Of a stretch of 13,169 nucleotides of DNA, positions 7,888-13,169 are shown in pieces. This DNA comes from Candidatus Sabulitectum sp. (GTDB lineage: Bacteria > Fermentibacterota > Fermentibacteria > Fermentibacterales > Fermentibacteraceae): the NCBI GenBank assembly GCA_023145935.1, contig JAGLDB010000038.1, forward strand, positions 1 to 13,169. Reading direction: 5' to 3'. Under the pieces are notes generated by a model. The model saw only the letters and a program-made list of their open reading frames with translations, was not told where the DNA came from and did no database searches. The translations under genes were made by a program, and so were the position numbers. How positions within the stretch are numbered: position 1 is the first letter of the stretch; each line of letters starts with the position of its first letter.

Positions 7888-8580
7888 TTACTCCTGTCTG
7901 AAAGTCTTTAAAAAATGATCAAAGACAACCTCTCCGGTATTAAACCCCGGCCCGGAGGCCAAAACTGCCTCCAGATCCATGTTGTTCTTTGTGAAAAGCT
8001 CTATATCCTCTGCAAAACACTCATTCCCCTGAACACGGTCGAATTCAGGATGGAATTGTGTACCGAACAATTTCATTCTGTGGTTCACAAAAGCCTGAAT
8101 CTTTGTGTGACTGTTGGTTGCTGTAACCACCGAACCGGCTGGCAAGTCAACCACACAATCATAATGTGACTGCCATACTGCCTTTTCCCCGGAAAGACCT
8201 GCAACAGACCACTCCGGAAGAAAATAAACATCCTTCCATCCTATCTCAATTGCTCTGCACCTGGCAACAGCATCGATCCCCACAGTAGCCCTTGCAAGAA
8301 GCTGATGACCATAACATATGCCCATTTGCGGCACACCTGCTTCAGAACAACGTTTCACAAAAGAGATAGCGCCCTCCATAAAGAAAGTGTCCTCTATTAT
8401 GGAATATGAAGATCCGGAATGAATAACTGCTCTGTAATCTTCTGCTGCCATTGAAGGAAAAGGTTCACCCTCAACAACCCTCACTGCAGTAAATGGAACT
8501 TTAAGCCATGAGCTTATCCGCCCTCCGGAAATGCCATCAACGGAATAGTCAATAACAGCAACAGGTTTATTCGCTACCAT
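7888..8580 (-). CDS. Class I glutamine amidotransferase-like protein
   Basis: The 230-residue protein is a stand-alone class I (triad) glutamine amidotransferase domain, as in GuaA N-termini. The nucleophile is C89 in MGICYGHQLLA. The partner residues are H177 and E179 in GTQFHPEFD. IHSGSSYSI (53-61) occupies the oxyanion-loop position where GuaA has a GGP-type motif; that replacement is a departure from biosynthetic members. No synthetase domain is fused or adjacent, so it may act as a gamma-glutamyl hydrolase or peptidase, or supply ammonia to an unlinked partner. AAGGGG precedes the ATG by 4 nt. As the first gene of the five-gene minus-strand cluster it is followed 2 bp later by pepD. That pairing fits a role in gamma-glutamyl or small-peptide turnover, which is inference only. 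Confidence 0.88.
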   Translation of the reverse strand: MVANKPVAVIDYSVDGISGGRISSWLKVPFTAVRVVEGEPFPSMAAEDYRAVIHSGSSYSIIEDTFFMEGAISFVKRCSEAGVPQMGICYGHQLLARATVGIDAVARCRAIEIGWKDVYFLPEWSVAGLSGEKAVWQSHYDCVVDLPAGSVVTATNSHTKIQAFVNHRMKLFGTQFHPEFDRVQGNECFAEDIELFTKNNMDLEAVLASGPGFNTGEVVFDHFLKTFRQE

Positions 8581-8633
8581 AAAACCCCTTAATTATCAGC
8601 AGTTGAAGAACGAGAATGCACAATCCTGACAGT

Positions 8634-8663
8634 ACAATAATTCACCTGTCCTGCCATTTGCAA
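8634..8663 (-). promoter_or_regulatory. Predicted promoter of the amidotransferase-pepD operon
   Basis: On the minus strand TTGCAA (8658-8663) is followed after 18 bp by TATTGT (8634-8639). This places a transcription start about 45-50 bp before the ATG at 8580. The -35 hexamer is self-complementary and is also the -35 of the divergent promoter. Confidence 0.45.
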
Positions 8664-8686
8664 CCACGACCCAGTTGAAGTATCAT
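8658..8686 (+). promoter_or_regulatory. Predicted promoter of the radical SAM gene
   Basis: TTGCAA (8658-8663) is separated by 17 bp from TATCAT (8681-8686). Transcription would begin near 8693, only a few nucleotides before the AAAGGAG ribosome-binding site at 8697-8703. This placement fits translation from 8710 and would leave a leader of under 20 nt. Confidence 0.45.
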
Positions 8687-8696
8687 TTTCACTTCG

Positions 8697-8787
8697 AAAG
8701 GAGAGTATTCTGAAAAAACTGATTGCAAGAAAAAACCGGTTCCCGTTCTTCAGAGCTGTTCATCCAAGGCGCAGACTCACAGTAAGA
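8697..8787 (+). other. Ribosome-binding site and probable non-AUG-initiated N-terminal extension of the radical SAM gene
   Basis: AAAGGAG at 8697-8703 is the only good SD near the radical SAM gene. Six nucleotides later comes CTG (8710), directly preceded by ATT (8707), and the frame runs open into the ATG at 8788. The frame has no ATG, GTG or TTG between the upstream stop (8638-8640) and 8788. The 26 extra codons from CTG encode a basic stretch ending RRRLTVR, which supplies the residues expected in the first barrel strand just before MDTTNHCNLRC. The ATG at 8788 has no SD of its own. Initiation at CTG (or ATT) is therefore more likely than at the ATG. A sequencing error in the start codon would also explain it. 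Confidence 0.55.
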
Positions 8788-9714
8788 ATGGATACCACAA
8801 ACCACTGCAACTTAAGATGTTCCATGTGCCCCATGAGGCTTTCAGACAACGATCCATCAAGAAGATGGAAACACATGAGCGACGAAATATTTCAGAAGAT
8901 AAGAACTGAGGTTTTTCCTCTTGCCAGAACCGTGGGGATATCATGCGGAGCGGAGCCCCTGACGAACCCGAAGTTCAGCCGACATCTTCAGGCTCTTTAC
9001 GAAAGCGGTGTTCCCTACAGACAGATGGTTACTAACGGTACACTCCTCACCGAAAAGCTCATAGACATAATCCTTGAATTTCCACCAACCAGTCTGTTTA
9101 TATCCATAGATGGAGCCAGGAGCAAAACACATGCCTTAATCAGAGATGGGGCTGATCTTGATAAAATTCTAACAATGACCAGCAGAATCATCACTAACAG
9201 AGGCAAAAAGATCTTCCCTATGATCGGTTTCAGTACAACTCTTCAGAAAGACAATCTTAATGAGCTTGCCGATATTGTAAAACTCGCAGGCAGAACAGGA
9301 GCATTGTCTGTGGGTGCTGTACCGCTGGTCCCATACGAAGGGTTAAACACCCTTGACAAAGTTGTAGACATTAGCTCCCACCATGCAGTGTATGAAATTT
9401 CCCGAGCCCGTGCAATTGCATCTGAGCTGGGAGTGAAATTTCATCTTTCCAGCGATTTATCAGACAGAACATCATCGCACCCCTGCCCGTACCTGAAAGA
9501 TACCGTTTTCATTGATCAGGACGGCTCTGTTTTTCCATGCCCGTACTGGAATACAGAATACCCTATGGGTAATGTAATGGAAGGGTTTGATAAGGTATGG
9601 AACGGAAAGGATTACACAAGACTGAGAAAAGGGGAATTCATCAACACAGACAACTGTATGCATTGCCCGGAAGTAACATTGAGAACCATGGAAGTTTTAA
9701 AGGCAAAACAGTAA
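8788..9714 (+). CDS. Radical SAM protein with SPASM-like C-terminal domain
   Basis: The coordinates use the first ATG; the true start is probably a CTG at 8710 (see the preceding entry), giving about 334 residues. The 4Fe-4S/SAM motif is CNLRCSMC (C7, C11, C14). CGAEPL (53-58) sits where the SAM-binding GGEP-type motif is expected, and SLFISIDGA (102-110) is a typical barrel strand. The C-terminus has four cysteines, C233 and C251 (HPCPYL, FPCPYW) and C290 and C293 (CMHC), around FIDQDGSVFPC and MGNVMEGFDKVW. This layout is typical of SPASM/twitch domains holding auxiliary Fe-S clusters. Many relatives modify ribosomal peptides, mature enzymes or act in cofactor biosynthesis, but no precursor peptide is visible nearby and the substrate is unknown. 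It is transcribed alone, divergent from the amidotransferase operon, and ends 6 bp from the stop of the convergent exported-protein gene, with no terminator between. Confidence 0.9.
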   Translation: MDTTNHCNLRCSMCPMRLSDNDPSRRWKHMSDEIFQKIRTEVFPLARTVGISCGAEPLTNPKFSRHLQALYESGVPYRQMVTNGTLLTEKLIDIILEFPPTSLFISIDGARSKTHALIRDGADLDKILTMTSRIITNRGKKIFPMIGFSTTLQKDNLNELADIVKLAGRTGALSVGAVPLVPYEGLNTLDKVVDISSHHAVYEISRARAIASELGVKFHLSSDLSDRTSSHPCPYLKDTVFIDQDGSVFPCPYWNTEYPMGNVMEGFDKVWNGKDYTRLRKGEFINTDNCMHCPEVTLRTMEVLKAKQ

Positions 9715-9720
9715 CAGCGG

Positions 9721-10236
9721 TCAGGGAAAAGCAGTAATTCCCATAAAACTACTAACCTTCCAGGTATCGTCTTCGTAGACCATAACAGCCTGTTGTGGTA
9801 TTTCGACACCGGTTGTTGTGCGGAAAATCATATCCACAAGAGCGTCCCGGCCATCTACTTCAATTGAACTAACTTCGAGTTCATAAGGTGCGTACCGTGC
9901 TGCCATCATGGGAAGAGAGAGCGTTGCGGAAAGGTATTCTTTTGTCTCCCAGTCTTCTGCCACGTCAAGCTCTACGGCGTAGCCAACACCACTCAAACGC
10001 CGCATGACTGCTTCCGGGTCATCGCCAAGGTTGTGCTTTATTGAAACCAGCATAACCTCAACCTGATCAAGTGCACTGGAAGAAAAATAATCTGAAGCAA
10101 CTGACCCCTCTCCTGCCTGAAGAGCGGACATGAAATCTGAAACAACTACATGAATCAAAGAATCAGACTCTGCATCTTCTCCGTAAGAAACAGCCGCAAT
10201 CAAAACAGTCAGCAACACGAGAACCAACCCTCTCAT
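9721..10236 (-). CDS. Small exported protein, NTF2-like fold suspected
   Basis: The 171-residue product starts with a clear signal peptide: MR, a hydrophobic core LVLVLLTVLIAAV, and a likely cleavage after SYG (residue 19). No lipobox cysteine is present, so it should be free in the periplasm or secreted. The mature part (helices near DSLIHVVVSDFMSAL, then strands ending in QAVMVYEDDTWKVSSF) looks like a small alpha+beta protein of the NTF2/DUF4878 type, in which a sheet ends with a W-K-V strand. I do not recognise a specific family or function. The ATG at 10236 has AGAGGGG 4 nt upstream; a longer reading from 10335 would overlap pepT and lose the signal peptide. It lies 73 bp behind pepT with its own likely promoter, and converges on the radical SAM gene. 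Confidence 0.8.
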   Translation of the reverse strand: MRGLVLVLLTVLIAAVSYGEDAESDSLIHVVVSDFMSALQAGEGSVASDYFSSSALDQVEVMLVSIKHNLGDDPEAVMRRLSGVGYAVELDVAEDWETKEYLSATLSLPMMAARYAPYELEVSSIEVDGRDALVDMIFRTTTGVEIPQQAVMVYEDDTWKVSSFMGITAFP

Positions 10237-10271
10237 AGTACCCCTCTCGAATATGCATCCCACCGTGACAG

Positions 10272-10300
10272 ATAATAGATAGAAAGTTGAGCTAAAGCAA
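10272..10300 (-). promoter_or_regulatory. Predicted promoter of the small exported-protein gene
   Basis: On the minus strand TTGCTT (10295-10300) is followed after 17 bp by TATTAT (10272-10277), inside the 73-bp gap between pepT and the exported-protein gene. The start would fall about 30 bp before the ATG at 10236. Confidence 0.5.
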
Positions 10301-10309
10301 GGGGGAAGC

Positions 10310-11527
10310 TCACAGAGCTTCACCCCATATGGCAAGCGTATTCTTTAAGCCCTCAAAAGCAATTGCCAGCCCCTTCTCTGCAACCCATTCCCGCCTTGAA
10401 TGAAACAATTCACCGCCTGTGGGAAGATTTGCTGTGGGAACTCCCATAAAGCTCAATCTGGAACCGTCGGTGCCGCCTCTTATGGAGCCTTCATTAACTT
10501 CAATCCCTGCACGCCTCATGCCCTGCAAAGCATAATCAACCAGTCGTCTATCCTTCTTTAATATTTCGCCGGGATTGCTGTACTGTTCTTTCATGGTCAG
10601 CTCTATTTGAGACCCTGCAAACAGAGATGCAAGACAATCTCTGATCGCTTCCATTCTTTTCCTTCTTTCCACCATTCCTTCAATTGTGAAATCCCGGAGT
10701 ATTACTTTTACCTCAGCTGACCCGGTGGTGCCTTTCACAAACAATGGATAATCAAAACCTTCTCTGCCTGAACTGTTCTCCGGCATTTCTTCCGAGCGCA
10801 TGAGAGAGATCAATTCACCTGCTATCCTCACAGCATTAACCATGCTTCCAGCAGCACTTCCCGGATGAACTTCTCTGCCGGTGATCTTCCAGTTGGCTGA
10901 CCATGCATTGAAAGTTTCAGAGGACACTTCGGTTACCTCTCCTCCATCAACTGTGTATGCGAAATCCGCTCCGAAACGATCAACATCAAAATTATCAACA
11001 CCCCGGCCGACTTCCTCATCGGGAGTAAAAGCAACCACAACTCCAGGGCGGGGCATGTCTGGATTGGCAATAAGCCATTTGCATGTCTCCATGATAATTG
11101 CAATACCGGATTTGTCATCAGATCCAAGAAGGGTGGTACCATCACTTGTAATAATTGTTCCACCCTTGTAGCGAAGCATGTCAGAACATTCTTCAGGATT
11201 GATGACCACTCCCTCTTTCAATGTAATTGGAAGACCGTCCCAATCAGTGTGCAACTGGGGGTCAACTCCCTCCCCGGGAGACTCGGGAGAAGTATCCACA
11301 TGGGCAATAAGACCTATTGTTTCAGCTGAGTTCCCACCTGGAACCCTGGCATAAAGAACACCTGTGGAGGACAAATACACATTCTCCATCCCGAATGCCG
11401 AAAGTTCTTCCTCTAGAATCCTAAGAAGGTCAAACTGTCTTGAACTGCTTGGACTTGTGTAACTATCAGGGTCGGATGCGGTTGAAACAACTGCATATCT
11501 TATAAATCTCTCTGCAACTGGGTTCAT
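10310..11527 (-). CDS. pepT: Peptidase T (tripeptide aminopeptidase, M20B)
   Basis: The 405-residue cytosolic di-zinc aminopeptidase matches PepT in length (E. coli about 408) and removes N-terminal residues from tripeptides. Expected metal and catalytic residues are present: H76 and D78 in GLIAHVDTSPE, the bridging D137 in LLGSDDKSG, E171 and E172 in TPDEEVGRG, D194 in YTVDGGE, and H376 in ELFHSRREW. The dimerisation domain (about 205-320) and the GGTDGSRLSFMGVPTANL block (351-368) are also typical. The ATG at 11527 is chosen because AAGGAG lies 5 nt upstream; a further-upstream start at 11584 would run through the divergent promoter region. It is transcribed away from the HTH-EIIA/pyrB operon, and with PepD it points to active peptide degradation. 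Confidence 0.94.
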   Translation of the reverse strand: MNPVAERFIRYAVVSTASDPDSYTSPSSSRQFDLLRILEEELSAFGMENVYLSSTGVLYARVPGGNSAETIGLIAHVDTSPESPGEGVDPQLHTDWDGLPITLKEGVVINPEECSDMLRYKGGTIITSDGTTLLGSDDKSGIAIIMETCKWLIANPDMPRPGVVVAFTPDEEVGRGVDNFDVDRFGADFAYTVDGGEVTEVSSETFNAWSANWKITGREVHPGSAAGSMVNAVRIAGELISLMRSEEMPENSSGREGFDYPLFVKGTTGSAEVKVILRDFTIEGMVERRKRMEAIRDCLASLFAGSQIELTMKEQYSNPGEILKKDRRLVDYALQGMRRAGIEVNEGSIRGGTDGSRLSFMGVPTANLPTGGELFHSRREWVAEKGLAIAFEGLKNTLAIWGEAL

Positions 11528-11536
11528 TGAAGCTCC

Positions 11537-11566
11537 TTTCAAGAGGCTTAAGATAGTTAGTATAAT
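11537..11566 (+). promoter_or_regulatory. Predicted promoter of the HTH-EIIA/pyrB operon
   Basis: TTTCAA (11537-11542) is followed after 18 bp by a consensus TATAAT (11561-11566). Transcription would begin near 11573, inside an ATTGG-N7-CCAAT inverted repeat (11565-11581) that may be an operator. Confidence 0.55.
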
Positions 11567-11587
11567 TGGCTGACAACCAATCAACCA
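11559..11587 (-). promoter_or_regulatory. Possible pepT promoter overlapping the divergent promoter
   Basis: On the minus strand TGGTTG (11582-11587) is separated by 17 bp from TATACT (11559-11564). This -10 shares four base pairs with the TATAAT of the opposite promoter, so the two polymerases would compete. The -35 is a poor match, so the call is tentative. Confidence 0.35.
11565..11581. repeat. ATTGG-N7-CCAAT inverted repeat at the predicted transcription start
   Basis: Perfect 5-bp arms (11565-11569 and 11577-11581) flank a 7-bp spacer directly after the -10 box of the HTH-EIIA operon. The position is that of a repressor site, and the adjacent HTH protein is a candidate to bind it, but short arms like these also occur by chance. 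Confidence 0.35.
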
Positions 11588-11607
11588 TCAGGAGGGTATT
11601 TTTCAGC

Positions 11608-12330
11608 ATGAGTGTGTTCCTTTCGGAGACCGATATAGCCAAATTTCTCGGACAGAATCTCCCTGACACCAGGAAAGCTCTTAAGTCCGCTAAACTCAAG
11701 AGTATTAATCGCCAGGGTCACAGGGTCTTTGCCAGAGAAGATGTTTTGAACTGGCTTGCAGAGAATTTTACTTCGCTGACATCTGAAAGACTCATGCGTG
11801 CCGACCACTCCTCCGCTGACATTGCAGGTCTGGATCCATTCTCTTGCGGAATTACTCAACTTCTTTCTGAAAGCGAAATTTTCTTTCCTGAAAGAGCATC
11901 CACAAGGTCAAGCATACTTCGCTCGATTTCCATGAAAGCTGTTGAGCAGGGAGCTGTATACGATGCTGCAGAGTTACGGGATCAGCTTGAGAAAAGAGAA
12001 ACAGTGATCTCAACTGCACTGAAGTGTGGAGCAGCGCTGATCCACCCTCTGGATATCAGACAGTTGTATGTCGAAAAAGAATTACTGCTTCTGGCCATAC
12101 CTCCGCATCCTATTCCATTCGGCGAGTCAAATGGACGACTGACATCTCTCTTTTTTCTCCTTCTTTTCCCTGATCCGCACAGACATGTGCATATTCTTGC
12201 CAGATTAAACAGATTACTTAGAAATAGTGATTTCATCGAGAACATACTCGTTGCAGTTTCGCACGAAGACGCTCTCGATATAGTGTATCGCCGTGAACTG
12301 GATGTGATCAGTTCCGGCGGAAAGAGCTGA
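11608..12330 (+). CDS. HTH-EIIA regulator: excisionase-like DNA-binding domain fused to PTS EIIA type-2 domain
   Basis: The 240-residue protein begins with a MerR/excisionase-like HTH (about 3-53): LSETDIAKFLGQ, a short turn, then GHRVFAREDVLNWL. Residues about 82-235 form a PTS EIIA type-2 (fructose/nitrogen) domain. In GAALIHP (141-147), H146 aligns with the phosphorylated histidine of GxAIPHA in EIIA-Fru and EIIA-Ntr. The second conserved histidine is H195 in HVHILARLNRLL. No EIIB or EIIC is encoded nearby, so a regulatory role resembling PTS-Ntr, in which phosphorylation by HPr-like proteins tunes DNA binding, is more likely than sugar uptake (inference). Usually a proline precedes the phospho-histidine; here it is isoleucine. 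The ATG at 11608 is 11 nt after AGGAGGG, a long spacing, but in-frame upstream codons lead only to a TTG at 11566 inside the promoter. pyrB follows 12 bp later. Confidence 0.82.
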   Translation: MSVFLSETDIAKFLGQNLPDTRKALKSAKLKSINRQGHRVFAREDVLNWLAENFTSLTSERLMRADHSSADIAGLDPFSCGITQLLSESEIFFPERASTRSSILRSISMKAVEQGAVYDAAELRDQLEKRETVISTALKCGAALIHPLDIRQLYVEKELLLLAIPPHPIPFGESNGRLTSLFFLLLFPDPHRHVHILARLNRLLRNSDFIENILVAVSHEDALDIVYRRELDVISSGGKS

Positions 12331-12342
12331 ACAGGAGGAACC

Positions 12343-13169
12343 GTGAGTTTATTCAAAGGTAGAGACACGATCTCTCTGAGAGATATGAACATTGATGACT
12401 TGTGGACGATTGTAAGAGTAGCTGGAGAGGTAAAAGCGGGCAAACACCAGGGTTGTCTGGGGAACAAGACCATAGCATCTCTTTTCTTCGAACCATCAAC
12501 CAGAACAAGACTCTCCTTTGAATCAGCTGTGATGAAAAGCGGCGGCAGTGTGTTTGGGTTCGCCGACCCCGGTTCTTCCTCGCAGAAAAAAGGTGAGTCA
12601 TTTTCCGATTCTATCAGAACAGTTACCGGGTACTGTGACGCTATGATAATTCGTCATCCGGTTGAAGGTGCCGCCAGGCTTGCAAGTGAAGTTGCCTCTG
12701 TACCTGTCATTAATGCAGGTGACGGTGCAAACCAGCATCCAACACAGACATTCCTTGACCTGTTCACCATCTATGAGGAATTCGGACGATTGAAGGGTCT
12801 GAAAATTGGAATTATGGGTGATCTCAAGTATGGGAGAACTGTTCATTCGCTTACCCATGCAATGGCAATGTTCGGGGCGGAAATGGTGTTCATTTCACCA
12901 CCATCTCTGAAGATGCCGACAACCATTCTTTCCGAATTGACGGAAAATGGGATATCATTCCGCACAGCAGACACACCAGAGGATGCAGCAGACATGAACC
13001 TTGATGTTCTCTATGTAACAAGGATTCAAAAAGAAAGATTTGGTGATCCGCAGGAATACAAGAACGTAGCCCATGGATACAGGATAAACAATGAAACAAT
13101 TGAGGCACTGGGAGGGCAGGTCAGAGTCATGCATCCTCTTCCCAGGGTAGATGAGATCGCAGAAGAAGT
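12343..13169 (+). CDS. pyrB: Aspartate carbamoyltransferase catalytic subunit, C-terminus off the right edge
   Basis: The enzyme joins carbamoyl phosphate and L-aspartate to give N-carbamoyl-aspartate, the committed step of pyrimidine synthesis. The frame starts at a GTG with AGGAGG 4 nt upstream and stays open to the window end, giving 275 of the usual 305-310 residues. Carbamoyl-phosphate contacts are visible as FFEPSTRTRLSFE (48-60), SSSQKKGES (78-86) and INAGDGANQHPTQTFLDL (123-140, with H132). Aspartate-side residues are R165 in MGDLKYGRTVHS, R227 in YVTRIQKERF, and the HPLPR loop (264-268). All catalytic blocks present in this part are intact. It is co-transcribed behind the HTH-EIIA gene; a regulatory pyrI or dihydroorotase gene may follow beyond the edge. 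No PyrR-type attenuator is visible in the 12-bp gap. Confidence 0.96.
   Translation, partial: MSLFKGRDTISLRDMNIDDLWTIVRVAGEVKAGKHQGCLGNKTIASLFFEPSTRTRLSFESAVMKSGGSVFGFADPGSSSQKKGESFSDSIRTVTGYCDAMIIRHPVEGAARLASEVASVPVINAGDGANQHPTQTFLDLFTIYEEFGRLKGLKIGIMGDLKYGRTVHSLTHAMAMFGAEMVFISPPSLKMPTTILSELTENGISFRTADTPEDAADMNLDVLYVTRIQKERFGDPQEYKNVAHGYRINNETIEALGGQVRVMHPLPRVDEIAEE

Noticed and set aside
9715..9720. Possible bidirectional terminator between the convergent radical SAM and exported-protein genes
   Set aside because: Only 6 bp separate the stops and no inverted repeat with a T-run is seen there; transcripts probably overlap.
10237..10335. Longer N-terminus (33 residues) for the small exported protein
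   Set aside because: It overlaps pepT, hides the obvious signal peptide, and the ATG at 10236 has its own SD.
1..13169. Mobile elements, CRISPR arrays, tRNA genes or attachment sites
   Set aside because: No transposase or integrase, no spaced direct-repeat array, and no cloverleaf-like segment was seen on reading the gaps, which are all under about 210 bp.

Overview
The window is a compact stretch of bacterial chromosome with about eleven complete genes and two genes cut by the window edges. Intergenic gaps are small, Shine-Dalgarno (SD) sequences are strong (AGGAG/AAGGAG type), and base composition looks moderate. There are no rRNAs, tRNAs, insertion sequences, CRISPR arrays or phage genes. 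The gene set (a DUF4954 left-handed beta-helix protein, PepD, PepT, a SPASM-type radical SAM enzyme, and a PTS EIIA fused to an excisionase-like HTH) suggests an anaerobic or fermentative, peptide-using, uncultivated Gram-negative lineage. That is inference; no marker here fixes the phylum.

Left block (1-2830, minus strand): a metal-resistance operon read in the order permease, ArsR-type repressor, PAS-domain sensor. The permease has a C-terminal heavy-metal-associated (HMA) domain and a Cys-rich tail. The repressor carries a complete SmtB-type alpha-5 metal site. A SmtB-like 12-2-12 operator overlaps the -10 box of the operon promoter, so metal-relieved autorepression can be read almost directly from the DNA. 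The PAS protein runs off the left edge, so its output domain is unknown.

Middle block (2933-8580, minus strand): five tightly packed genes in the order class I glutamine amidotransferase, PepD dipeptidase, D-2-hydroxyacid dehydrogenase, DUF4954 beta-helix protein, and YeiH-family membrane protein. Junctions are a 2-bp gap, a 4-bp ATGA overlap, an overlap of up to 47 bp, and a 9-bp gap, so this is probably one transcript. The pathway it serves is not obvious and is the most open functional question in the window.

Right block (8600-13169): a radical SAM/SPASM gene on the plus strand diverges from the five-gene operon. Its N-terminus appears to be translated from a non-AUG codon. Convergent to it is a small exported protein, preceded on the minus strand by peptidase T. 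Divergent from pepT, a two-gene operon encodes an HTH-EIIA phosphotransfer-type regulator followed 12 bp later by pyrB (aspartate carbamoyltransferase), which is cut by the right edge.
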